Assembly (NCBI RefSeq): GCF_014646815.1
Contig: NZ_BMNZ01000002.1
Span: 623,469 to 687,468 of the forward strand
Direction of reading: 5' to 3'
DNA length: 64,000 bases
Source: Terrabacter tumescens
Lineage (GTDB): Bacteria > Actinomycetota > Actinomycetes > Actinomycetales > Dermatophilaceae
The position numbers and the translations under genes are program-made. Below the pieces are notes generated by a model that was not told the DNA's origin, ran no database searches, and saw only the letters and a program-made list of their open reading frames with translations. This document shows positions 1 to 8,563 of the stretch, piece after piece; positions within the stretch are counted from its first letter, which is position 1, and the number at the start of each line of letters is the position of its first letter.

Positions 1-1155
1 GGCGAAGCCGAGCGACGTGCCGCGCAGGGTGGGCGGGTAGTGCGTCGCGACGGCGGCGATGATGAGGCACTGCGTGCCGTGGGTGCCGACCCCGGCGAGG
101 ATGAGCGCGGCATACACCGGCGCGACGTCGCTCGGATAGGTCAGCAGGTAGGCCAGGGCCAGGGCGGCCACGGCCGCGGCGACGACCGAGCTGCGCAGCG
201 GGCCGAACCGCACGCCGGCCCAAGCGGTGACGACCGAGCCGATGACGGCGCCGAGGTTGAGGGCGAGGAGGAAGGCGAGTGGCTTGCCCATGTCGAAGCG
301 CGGGTCGGAGCCCATGAGCTTGGGCAGCCACGTGCCGAGGCCGTACCACGCGAAGAGCGTGGCGACGGTGGCCGCGGCGAACAGGACGGTCGGCCGGAGG
401 AACCGGCCGCGCAGGATGGTGCGGAAGCCGGGAGCGTGCTGCTCGGTGCTGTGGTCGCTCGGGTCGTGGACGAGGCCGAACTTCGCCTCGACCGCCTTGC
501 CCTCGGCCACCCGGCCGTGGGCCCGCAGCCATGTCGGGGACTCCGGGAGCAGCAGGTAGCACAGCGGCAGGAGGACGAGCACGGCCGCGAAGGCGACGGC
601 ATACATCGAGCGCCAGCCGTAGGCGGGGAGCAGCCACAGGCCGAGGAGCGCGGCGACGGACCCGCCGATCGGCACCCCCGACATCATCATCGTGGAGATG
701 GCCGACCTGTGCTTGCGCGAGACGAACTCCGCCGTCAGGGCGTTGGCCGACGGCACGAGGCCGCCGAGGCCGAGGCCCGCGAGGAAGCGGAAGCCGCCGA
801 AGACCTCGGCGCTCGGCGCGAAGGCGCAGAGCGCGGTGAAGGCCGAGAACCACAGGGTGGCCCAGAGGATCGTGCGGCGGCGGCCGAGCCGGTCCGAGAG
901 CAGGCCCGCACCGAGCGCGCCGACGAGCATGCCGGCGAAGGCGAGGCTGCCGATGAAGCCGGCGGTGGTGGGGGTGAGGTCCCAGCCCTTCTCCTTGAGG
1001 AGGCTGGGGAGGGTCGTCCCGTAGACGATGAGGTCGTAGCCGTCGAAGACGACGATGAGCCAGCAGAGGAGCGTCACGAGCCACGCGGGCCGGTTCGCGC
1101 TGCCGGTGGCGCGGTCGGCCAGGGGCCGGTTCTGGGTGGGGGGCGTCGTTGCCAT
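1..1155 (-). CDS. MFS transporter, aromatic acid:H+ symporter (AAHS) type, 3' end off window
   Basis: Partial: 385 codons are present from ATG at 1155 and the frame stays open to base 1, so the C-terminal part (perhaps 40-60 residues) is missing. The protein is very hydrophobic. The first membrane segment carries FDGYDLIVYG (residues 37-46), the signature of AAHS carriers such as PcaK/BenK that import benzoate-type acids with protons, and the loop after the second/third helix has the MFS pattern SDRLGRRR. It is transcribed away from the IclR gene at 1216, a common arrangement for aromatic-acid uptake and its regulator, so IclR is the likely controller. Substrate is inferred from family resemblance only. 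Two GTATGCC heptamers lie inside it. Confidence 0.85.
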   Translation of the reverse strand, partial: MATTPPTQNRPLADRATGSANRPAWLVTLLCWLIVVFDGYDLIVYGTTLPSLLKEKGWDLTPTTAGFIGSLAFAGMLVGALGAGLLSDRLGRRRTILWATLWFSAFTALCAFAPSAEVFGGFRFLAGLGLGGLVPSANALTAEFVSRKHRSAISTMMMSGVPIGGSVAALLGLWLLPAYGWRSMYAVAFAAVLVLLPLCYLLLPESPTWLRAHGRVAEGKAVEAKFGLVHDPSDHSTEQHAPGFRTILRGRFLRPTVLFAAATVATLFAWYGLGTWLPKLMGSDPRFDMGKPLAFLLALNLGAVIGSVVTAWAGVRFGPLRSSVVAAAVAALALAYLLTYPSDVAPVYAALILAGVGTHGTQCLIIAAVATHYPPTLRGTSLGFA

Positions 1156-1187
1156 GGGGACGACTGTGAACTAGGTTCGCCATGACG

Positions 1188-1200
1188 GAATAGAAGATTC
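1188..1200. promoter_or_regulatory. Candidate IclR operator between divergent genes
   Basis: The 60-bp gap between the divergent MFS and IclR genes contains GAAT-N5-ATTC within GGAATAGAAGATTC, an imperfect inverted repeat in unusually A/T-rich sequence for this genome. IclR family operators often have GGAA/TTCC half sites. No footprint evidence; inferred from position and symmetry. Confidence 0.35.
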
Positions 1201-1215
1201 TGCTATGAGGAACCA

Positions 1216-2013
1216 ATGGCCCAGGACCGCGCCCTGAAGAACCGCCCCCAGTACGCCCTGACGAGCGTCGACCACGCCCTGCGCCTTGCCGTGATGCTCC
1301 AGGTCGAGGGCCCGCTCAGCGTCTCCGACGCCGCCGAGCGTCTCGGTGTGGCCCGCTCGACCGCGCACCGGCTGCTGACGATGCTCGTCTACCGCGACTT
1401 CGCGCGGCAGGGCGACGACCGCCGCTACCACGCCGGCCCGGTCATCTCGCTGACCGCGGACGCCCAGTCCCGCACCGCCCTGCTGCGCACCATCGCCATG
1501 CCGCACCTGCACGCCCTCGTCGGGCGGCTCGGCGAGTCGGCCAACCTGCTCGTCCTCGCCGGCGACTACGCCCGCTTCATCGGCTCGGTCGAGAGCACGC
1601 AGGCGCTGCGCGTCGGCAACCGCGAGGGCATGGTCTTCCCGGCGCACCTGACCTCAGGGGGCAAGCTCATGCTCGCGGACCTCACTGTCGACGAGCGGGC
1701 CGAGCTGTATGCCGTGGAGCGCTGGCGAGGTCGGTCGGACGAGCGTCCCGACGTGGGTGCGCTCGAGCGCGAGCTCGACGTCGTGCGCGAGCGCGGCTTC
1801 GCGATCAACAAGGACCGCACCGAGAGCGGCGTGACGGCGGTCGGGCGCGGCGTGCGCGTCGGTGACCGCGTCGGGGCGGCGGTCACCGTCTCGATGCCGA
1901 CGGTGCGCTTCGACGAGTCACGCCTCGTCGACGTCGTCACCGCACTCGCCCTCACGGCCCGCGACATCGAGCACGACCTGCACGCGGCGCTACGCGTCGA
2001 GCTCGGCGTTTAG
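1216..2013 (+). CDS. IclR family transcriptional regulator
   Basis: 265 aa, the usual size for IclR regulators. Residues about 15-75 form the winged helix-turn-helix (recognition region DAAERLGVARSTAHRLL). The C-terminal part from about residue 90 is the IclR effector domain, with the conserved stretch G-x-x-x-Y-x-x-x-F-I-G-S and the late motif INKDRTESGVTAVG typical of the ligand pocket region. Start is ATG with AGG 5 nt upstream. Divergent from the AAHS-type carrier, so probably controls uptake of a small organic acid. The 3' end overlaps the convergent FUSC-like gene by 24 bp. Confidence 0.9.
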   Translation: MAQDRALKNRPQYALTSVDHALRLAVMLQVEGPLSVSDAAERLGVARSTAHRLLTMLVYRDFARQGDDRRYHAGPVISLTADAQSRTALLRTIAMPHLHALVGRLGESANLLVLAGDYARFIGSVESTQALRVGNREGMVFPAHLTSGGKLMLADLTVDERAELYAVERWRGRSDERPDVGALERELDVVRERGFAINKDRTESGVTAVGRGVRVGDRVGAAVTVSMPTVRFDESRLVDVVTALALTARDIEHDLHAALRVELGV

Positions 2014-2766
2014 CTCGGGGTCCAACCGGTCGGGGACCGCGAGCAGCACGACCGCGCCCACGACGGCGCCGAGGACCGTCTCGAGCAGGCGGTCGCGCAG
2101 GAGCGGGCCGATGGGGGCGTCGTGGGCGAGCTGACCCATGAGCAGGGCCAGCGGAGTGATGAAGAGCAGGGCCACGGCGTAGTTGCGGCCGACGAACAGC
2201 TCGGTGAGCACCTGGAGCACGACGATGACCAGGACCGCCGCGACGCCCTGCGGGTGCCACGGCAGGACGAGCGCCGCGACGCCGAGGCCGAGCAGCGTGC
2301 CGACGACGCGCTGCACGCCGCGGGTGAGCCGGGAGAGCAGGTCGGGACCCGACAGCACGACGACCGCGGCGACCATGGCCCAGTACGGGTGCTGCCAGTC
2401 CAGGGCGGTGGCGATCCCGCCCGCGACCGTGAGCGCCAGGACGTGGCGCACGAGGTGGGTCACGGCGCCGCGGGGCGCGAGCGCGTCGCGGAAGCGCGGC
2501 GCCGGGAGCATCGGGGGAGACCACGAGGCGGGCTCGCGCAGCACGCCGACCTGCGCGACGAGCATCGAGAAGAGCGCGCTGGCGGCCGCGATCGCCGCGG
2601 CGACGGGCACGGTGGCCGCGGTGGCCGGCACGACGGCCGACACGGCGAAGCCGAAGACGAGGAAGAGCGGTCCCGGCGGGTGCCAGCCGTACGCATCCGA
2701 CGTCAGCGACCCGCCGGCCGCGAGCAGCGCCCCCACGGGGACGACGACCCAGCGCGAGTCGGGCAC
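1990..2766 (-). CDS. FUSC-like inner membrane protein, probably N-terminally frameshifted
   Basis: 258 aa from the GTG at 2766, with several hydrophobic segments. The second half (residues about 105-230) resembles the FUSC_2 module seen in aromatic-acid exporter-like and YccS-type membrane proteins: WAMVAAVVVLSGPD, then RGVQRVVGTLLGLGVAAL. The GTG start begins inside what looks like the first membrane region. A different frame directly upstream encodes a plausible N terminus from ATG 2855 (MTSDPEPRTPATSFVRRLVALGPHR) that would join this frame near 2780-2790 if one base were restored. The gene is therefore either frameshifted in nature or affected by a 1-bp sequence error. Function of the family is poorly defined; transport of organic compounds is a guess. 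Confidence 0.7.
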   Translation of the reverse strand: MPDSRWVVVPVGALLAAGGSLTSDAYGWHPPGPLFLVFGFAVSAVVPATAATVPVAAAIAAASALFSMLVAQVGVLREPASWSPPMLPAPRFRDALAPRGAVTHLVRHVLALTVAGGIATALDWQHPYWAMVAAVVVLSGPDLLSRLTRGVQRVVGTLLGLGVAALVLPWHPQGVAAVLVIVVLQVLTELFVGRNYAVALLFITPLALLMGQLAHDAPIGPLLRDRLLETVLGAVVGAVVLLAVPDRLDPELNAELDA

Positions 2767-2987
2767 CCCCGGTGCGAACCACGGTGGGGACCGAGGGCGA
2801 CGAGACGCCGCACGAAGGACGTGGCGGGAGTGCGCGGTTCGGGGTCGCTGGTCATCGGTCCGCCGAGTCTATCGACGGCTCGGGTGCCGGCCGTCTCGCG
2901 ATCCGCCGAAGTGGGTAATGCTTCTGTGGCGGCTCCCAGACAGACGTGTTGTCATGGTGCGGTCGCCCAGTCCAGAGAGGTGCAGCG

Positions 2988-5900
2988 GTGGATCCCAAGA
3001 AGACGTTCTTGTCCTGGCCGGTCGTCCGGCAGGTGCGCTCGGGTGACTTCCTCGGTCGCGGGCCGGCGGTCACGTCCGCCCACACGCGCGAGCTCACGCC
3101 CCGCACCGCGACGGCCGACAAGGTCGTCCAGAGCGTGTGCCCCTACTGCGCCGTCGGCTGTGGCCAGCGCGTCTTCGTCAAGGACGGCCGCGTCGTCCAG
3201 ATCGAGGGAGACCCGGACTCACCGGTGTCGCGAGGGCGTCTGTGCCCCAAGGGGTCCGCGAGCGAGCAGCTCGTCAACAACCCGGGTCGGCAGCGCAAGG
3301 CGCTCTACCGCCGACCCGGAGGCACGGACTGGGAGTCCATCGAGCTGTCGACGGCCGTCGAGATGGTGGCGCAGCGCTTCGTCGAGTCGCGCCGCCGCAC
3401 GTGGCAGGACCACGACGAGCACGGGCGCCCGCTGCGGCGCACCATGGGGATCGCCTCGTTGGGCGGAGCGACGCTCGACAACGAGGAGAACTACCTCATC
3501 AAGAAGCTCTTCACCGCCGCCGGTGCCATCCAGATCGAGAACCAAGCTCGTATTTGACACAGCTCCACGGTCCCCAGTCTGGGGTCCTCGTTCGGGCGCG
3601 GCGGCGCCACGCAGTACGTGCAGGACCTGTCCAACGCCGACTGCATCGTCATCCAGGGATCGAACATGGCCGAGTGCCATCCGGTCGCCTACCAGTGGGT
3701 GACGGAGGCTCGGCTCAAGGGTGCCCGGGTCATCCACGTCGACCCGCGCTTCACGCGTACGTCGGCCACGGCTGACAAGCACATCCCGATCCGGGCGGGC
3801 AGCGACGTCGTGCTGCTCGGCGCCCTCATCAAGTACATCCTCGACAACGAGCTGTACTTCAAGGAGTACGTCGTCGCGTACACCAACGCGGCCACGATCG
3901 TCAGCGAGAAGTTCCAGGACACCGAGGACCTCGACGGCCTCTTCTCCGGCTACGACGACGAGAAGGGCAGCTACTCCCAGGAGACGTGGGCCTACGCCAG
4001 CAACGACGGCGCGGACGACGAGACGCCCGGCACCATCGGCGGTCCCGCGGCGGGTCACGAGCACGGTCACACCAAGTCCGAGCGGGCCGCGGGCGACGAG
4101 CACGGGTCGGGTGGTCCCGCCCTCGAGCACGCCAAGGTGCTGAGGGACGAGACGCTCCAGGACCCCAACAGCGTCTTCCAGATCCTCAAGAAGCACTACG
4201 CCCGCTACACCCCGGAGATGGTCGCCGACACCTGCGGCATCGGCGTCGACGACTTCGAGTACCTCGCGCGCTCGGTCACCGAGAACAGCGGGCGCGAGCG
4301 CACCACGGCGTTCGTGTATGCCGTGGGCTGGACCCAGCACACGCTCGGTGCGCAGTTCATCCGCACCGCCGCCATCGTGCAGCTGCTCCTCGGCAACATG
4401 GGCCGTCCGGGCGGCGGCATCATGGCACTGCGCGGCCACGCGAGCATCCAGGGCTCGACCGACATTCCGACCCTCTACAACATCCTCCCCGGCTACCTCG
4501 CGATGCCCGTCGCAGGCCTGCACGACACGTGGGACGACTACCTCGGCGCCATCGGCAACAAGGAGCAGAAGGGCTTCTGGGCCAACGCCGACACGTATGC
4601 CGTGAGCCTGCTCAAGGCGTGGTGGGGCAAGGCCGCGACCGCCGAGAACGACTGGTGCTTCGACTACCTCCCGAGGCTGAGCGGTGCGCACGGCACCTAC
4701 CAGACGACGATGGCGATGCTCGACGACCAGGTCGAGGGCTACTTCCTGCTCGGCCAGAACCCCGCCGTCGGGTCGGCGCACGGCCGCATGCAGCGCCAGG
4801 CCATGTCGCACCTCAAGTGGCTCGTCGTGCGCGACTTCAACATGATCGAGTCCGCGACCTTCTGGAAGGACGGGCCGGAGATCGCCTCCGGTGAGCTGAA
4901 GACGGAGGACATCGGGACCGAGGTCTTCTTCCTCCCCGCGGCCGCGCACACCGAGAAGAGCGGGTCGTTCACCCAGACCCAGCGCATGCTCCAGTGGCAC
5001 CACCAGGCGGTCGAGCCCCCGGGCGACTGCCAGAGCGAGCTGCAGTTCTTCTACGAGCTCGGACGCCGGGTGCGCGAGCTGCTCGCCGACTCGACCGACG
5101 AGCGGGACCGTCCGCTGCTCGACCTGACGTGGGACTACCCCACCGACGAGCACGGTGAGCCCGACGCCGAGGCGGTGCTCGCCGAGGTCAACGGCCGTCA
5201 CCTGACGGGCGACAAGGCGGGAGAGCCTCTTTCGTCCTACACCGAGATGAAGGCCGACGGCTCCACCGACGGCGGCTGCTGGATCTACACGGGTGTCTAC
5301 GCCGACGGCGTCAACCACGCAGCCGCGCGCAAGCCCGGCCGCGAGCAGGACCTCACGGCGCTCGACTGGGGCTGGGCCTGGCCGGCGAACCGCCGCATCC
5401 TCTACAACCGCGCCTCGGCCGACCCCGAGGGCAACCCGTGGAGCGAGCGCAAGCGCTACGTCTGGTGGGACGCCGAGGCCGGCAAGTGGACCGGGCACGA
5501 CGTGCCGGACTTCGTGCCGGACAAGGCGCCGAGCTACCGGCCCGAGCCGGGCACGGGCGGACCCGCAGGTCTCGCCGGTGACGACCCGTTCGTCATGCAG
5601 GCCGACGGCAAGGGCTGGCTCTTCGCGCCCAAAGGCATGCTCGACGGGCCGCTGCCGACCCACTACGAGCCGCAGGAGTCTCCGGTCAGCAACCCGCTCT
5701 ACGCCCAGCAGTCGAACCCGGCCCGCAAGGTGTTCCCGCGCAAGGACAACCTGTGGAGCCCCTCCGGTGACGCGCCGGGTGCCGACGTCTATCCGTACGT
5801 CTTCACCACCTATCGGCTGACCGAGCACCACACGGCCGGCGGCATGAGCCGGTGGCTGCCCTACCTCTCGGAGCTCCAGCCGGAGTTCTTCTGCGAGGTG

Positions 5901-6314
5901 TCGCCGGAGCTCGCGGCCGAGCGCGGCCTCGAGAACGGCGGGTGGGCGACCATCGTGTCGGCCCGAGCCGCCATCGAGGCCCGCGTCATGGTCACCGAGC
6001 GGATGACGCCCCTGGTGGTCCGGGGCCGCACGATCCACCAGATCGGGCTGCCCTACCACTGGGGCGTCGGCAGCAACGCGATCGTGAGCGGCGACGCCGC
6101 CAACGACCTGCTCGGTGTGGCTCTCGACCCCAACGTCCAGATCCAGGAGAGCAAGGCGGGCTCGTGCGACATCGTGCCCGGCCGCCGACCGGCGGGTGAC
6201 GAGCTGCTGCGGCTCGTCGCCGAGTACCAGTCGAGGGCCGGCAGCACCGTCATGACGAGCAACGAGCTGCGCACCGGTCACCCGGAGTCCACCCCCGACA
6301 CGAGAGGAGGCTGA
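2988..6314 (+). CDS. fdhA: Formate dehydrogenase catalytic subunit, selenoprotein (in-frame UGA at 3555-3557)
   Basis: Reading through TGA at codon 190 gives 1108 residues, the size of membrane-complex formate dehydrogenases (E. coli FdnG about 1015). An N-terminal 4Fe-4S motif uses Cys51, Cys54, Cys58 and Cys86 (CPYCAVGC...CPKG). The UGA sits in ENQARI-U-HSSTVPSLG, exactly where Sec or Cys ligates Mo/W in this family, and the frame continues as coding sequence. The rest shows molybdopterin-dinucleotide domains (HVDPRFTRTSA, NMGRPGGG, PYHWG near the end). The enzyme oxidises formate to CO2 and passes electrons to the Fe-S subunit that follows 2 nt later. Start is GTG with GAGAGG upstream. No twin-arginine signal is visible, so the active site is probably cytoplasmic. 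A His/Gly/Glu-rich insertion lies near residues 350-380. Confidence 0.93.
3569..3587 (+). promoter_or_regulatory. SECIS-like hairpin directing UGA to selenocysteine
   Basis: Eleven nucleotides after the UGA the coding strand can fold GGUCCCCA (3569-3576) onto UGGGGUCC (3580-3587), with one U:U mismatch and a GUC loop. The loop lies about 20 nt from the UGA, close to the spacing in E. coli fdhF/fdnG SECIS elements, which bind SelB. The structure is seen directly; binding is inferred from family knowledge and the linked selB gene. Confidence 0.75.
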
Positions 6315-6316
6315 CG

Positions 6317-7420
6317 ATGGGCTTCTGGCGCAACCAGCTCTCCGGCCCCACCGACCCGGCCGCCGATGCCGCGTGGGAGACGAGCGAACCCCGCAAGGGC
6401 TTCTTCACCGACACCTCGATCTGCATCGGGTGCAAGGCCTGCGAGGTGGCCTGCAAGGAGTGGAACGGCGTCCCCGAGGACGGCCTCGACCTGCTGAGCC
6501 AGTCCTACGACAACACGGGCGCCCTCGGGGCCAGCACGTGGCGGCACGTCGCGTTCGTGGAGCAGACGAGCGACCGCATCGAGCAGGCCCGCGAGTCGGG
6601 GCGCAAGCTCGTCTCGCTCGGTATGCCGTCGGTGCGCTCAGGCGACGAGCCCGCCCTCGCCGGTGGCGGGGGCACGGCGACCGCGACGCTCACGGACACG
6701 CTCACGGACAACCCGGTGCCCGACGTGCGTTGGCTGATGGCCTCCGACGTGTGCAAGCACTGCACCCACGCCGCGTGCCTCGACGTGTGTCCGACCGGGG
6801 CCCTCTTCCGCACCGAGTTCGGCACCGTCGTCGTGCAGGACGACGTGTGCAACGGCTGCGGCTACTGCGTGGCCGCCTGCCCGTTCGGCGTCATCGAGCG
6901 CCGGAGCGGCAACGAGGGCCACGAGAAGGGCCCGCAGTCCCACGGCATCAGCATCAAGGGCGCCGGGGGCGCCGGAGACACGGCCAAGGGCTCGCACCAG
7001 AACCAGCCGGCCCACGCCTCGAGCAACGGCGAGGTCAAGAACGTCGGCATCGCCCAGAAGTGCACGCTCTGCTACGACCGCCTCGGCGCGGGACAGACGC
7101 CCGCGTGCGCCCAGGCCTGCCCGACGACCTCCATCAAGTTCGGCGACCTCGACGAGATGCGGGCCACGGCGCGCGCCCGCGTCGCCCAGCTGCACGAGCT
7201 CGGCTATCCCGAGGCCCGCCTCTACGGCGTCGACGAGCACGACGGCGTCGGCGGCACGGGCTCGACGTTCCTGCTGCTCGACGAGCCCGAGGTCTACGGC
7301 CTGCCGCCGGACCCGCGGGTGACGACCGCCGACCTGCCCGACATGTTCCGCAAGGCCGGCTACGCGGGGCTGACGATGCTCGCGATGGCCGCGGCCGCCT
7401 TCGTGGGGAGACGCAAGTGA
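6317..7420 (+). CDS. fdhB: Formate dehydrogenase iron-sulfur subunit
   Basis: 367 aa electron-transfer subunit with four ferredoxin-type cysteine clusters: CIGCKACEVAC near residues 36-47, CKHCTHAACLDVCPTGA near 147-160, CNGCGYCVAACPFG near 179-192, and CTLCYDRL...CAQACPT near 249-275. Each would bind a 4Fe-4S centre, forming the wire from the Sec/Mo site to the membrane. A hydrophobic C-terminal segment (LTMLAMAAAAFVG then RRK) anchors it. Starts 2 nt after the catalytic subunit and its stop overlaps the next start (GTGA). A Gly/His/Ser-rich insertion (residues about 200-240) separates clusters three and four, longer than in the E. coli FdnH-type protein. Confidence 0.92.
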   Translation: MGFWRNQLSGPTDPAADAAWETSEPRKGFFTDTSICIGCKACEVACKEWNGVPEDGLDLLSQSYDNTGALGASTWRHVAFVEQTSDRIEQARESGRKLVSLGMPSVRSGDEPALAGGGGTATATLTDTLTDNPVPDVRWLMASDVCKHCTHAACLDVCPTGALFRTEFGTVVVQDDVCNGCGYCVAACPFGVIERRSGNEGHEKGPQSHGISIKGAGGAGDTAKGSHQNQPAHASSNGEVKNVGIAQKCTLCYDRLGAGQTPACAQACPTTSIKFGDLDEMRATARARVAQLHELGYPEARLYGVDEHDGVGGTGSTFLLLDEPEVYGLPPDPRVTTADLPDMFRKAGYAGLTMLAMAAAAFVGRRK

Positions 7421-8529
7421 CGACCAACCCCTTCGACGCCGACCGCCCGCCGGAGCGGACGCGCCGTCGCGGCAACGGCGGCGGTGGCGGCGGTGGCGGT
7501 CGCAACGGCGGCAAGCGTCGTGACGAGTCGATCATGGTCCCCGACGTCAGCTTCGACAGCTACTACGGGCGCCACATCGTCAAGCCCGCACCGTGGGAGA
7601 AGGAGGTGGCGGCATACCTCTTCCTCGGCGGCATCGCCGCGGGCTCCGCGCTGCTCGGCGCCGGGGGTGCGGCTCGTGGCTACCCGGCCCTGCAGCGCGC
7701 CGGGCGCATCGGTGCCGTCGCCGGTGCCGCGCTCGGTGGTGCCGCGCTGGCCAAGGACCTCGGCAAGCCCAGCCGTGCCCTCAACATGATGCGCACCGTC
7801 AAGCTGACGTCGCCGATGTCGGTCGGCTCGTGGATCCTCACCGCCTTCGGCAGCTTCGCCGGTGCCGCGCTCGTCTCCGAGGTCGCGCGCCCGGTCATCG
7901 AGCGCCGTTCTCGCGGGGCGCGATCCGGCGGCGCGGTCGCCCTGGTCGCCAAGGCGCTCAAGCTCGCCGACGGGCCGGCCACGGTGGGGTCCGCGTTCTT
8001 CGCGCCGCCGCTGGCGGCCTACACCGCGGTGCTCCTCGCCGACACGGCCACCCCGACGTGGCACGAGTCCTACCGCGAGCTGCCGTTCGTCTTCGTCAGC
8101 TCGGCCAACCTCGCGGCCTCGGGGCTCGCCCTCGTCACCGTCCCGACGCGCGAGAACGGCCCGGCCCGCAAGCTCGCCGCCGTCAGCGCGCTCGCCGAGC
8201 TCGTCGCCTTCGAGCGCATGCAGGACAAGCTCGGACCCACGCTCTCGGAGCCGCTGCGCACCGGCAAGGCCGGGCGACTGCTCAAGGCCAGCCGGGCCCT
8301 CACGGTCGGGGGAGCCCTCGGGGCCGTCGCGCTCGGTGGCAACCGGGTCACCGCCGCGCTCAGCGGGGCGGCACTCATGGCCGCCTCGGTGTGCACCCGC
8401 TTCGGCGTCTTCGAGGCCGGCATGGTCTCGGCGATCGACCCGAAGTACACCGTCGAGCCCCAGCGCGAGCGGCTCGAGAAGCGCCGCGCGGCCGGCGTCG
8501 TCGACGACTCGATCACCACGGCGCGATGA
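7417..8529 (+). CDS. nrfD: NrfD/PsrC-like membrane subunit of formate dehydrogenase
   Basis: 370 aa from GTG overlapping the fdhB stop by 4 nt. The first 60 residues are hydrophilic with a run of glycines between basic residues. After about residue 60 come roughly eight to nine hydrophobic helices (first: AAYLFLGGIAAGSALLGAGG), the layout of NrfD polysulfide-reductase membrane subunits, which replace the cytochrome b subunit and deliver electrons to quinone without haem. Its place after the Fe-S subunit makes it the membrane partner. No haem-ligating His pattern of FdnI type was noticed. Exact quinone chemistry is inferred from the family. Confidence 0.85.
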   Translation: MTTNPFDADRPPERTRRRGNGGGGGGGGRNGGKRRDESIMVPDVSFDSYYGRHIVKPAPWEKEVAAYLFLGGIAAGSALLGAGGAARGYPALQRAGRIGAVAGAALGGAALAKDLGKPSRALNMMRTVKLTSPMSVGSWILTAFGSFAGAALVSEVARPVIERRSRGARSGGAVALVAKALKLADGPATVGSAFFAPPLAAYTAVLLADTATPTWHESYRELPFVFVSSANLAASGLALVTVPTRENGPARKLAAVSALAELVAFERMQDKLGPTLSEPLRTGKAGRLLKASRALTVGGALGAVALGGNRVTAALSGAALMAASVCTRFGVFEAGMVSAIDPKYTVEPQRERLEKRRAAGVVDDSITTAR

Positions 8530-8563
8530 CGCGCCGCGCCACCAGGACGAGAAGGGGAGCCTC

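Noticed and set aside
3555-3557. TGA as a true stop that splits the formate dehydrogenase into two genes
   Set aside because: It sits at the active-site position, homologous coding continues in the same frame, and the full Sec machinery and a SECIS-like hairpin are present.
3219-6281. Antisense open frame of about 1000 codons across the formate dehydrogenase
   Set aside because: It mirrors the codon structure of the true gene on the other strand, which is expected at this GC content, and it contains no recognisable domain.
7471-7512. Glycine-rich codon run in the NrfD-like gene as a repeat element
   Set aside because: It is a short low-complexity stretch within a gene, with no periodic unit beyond GGC/GGT codons.
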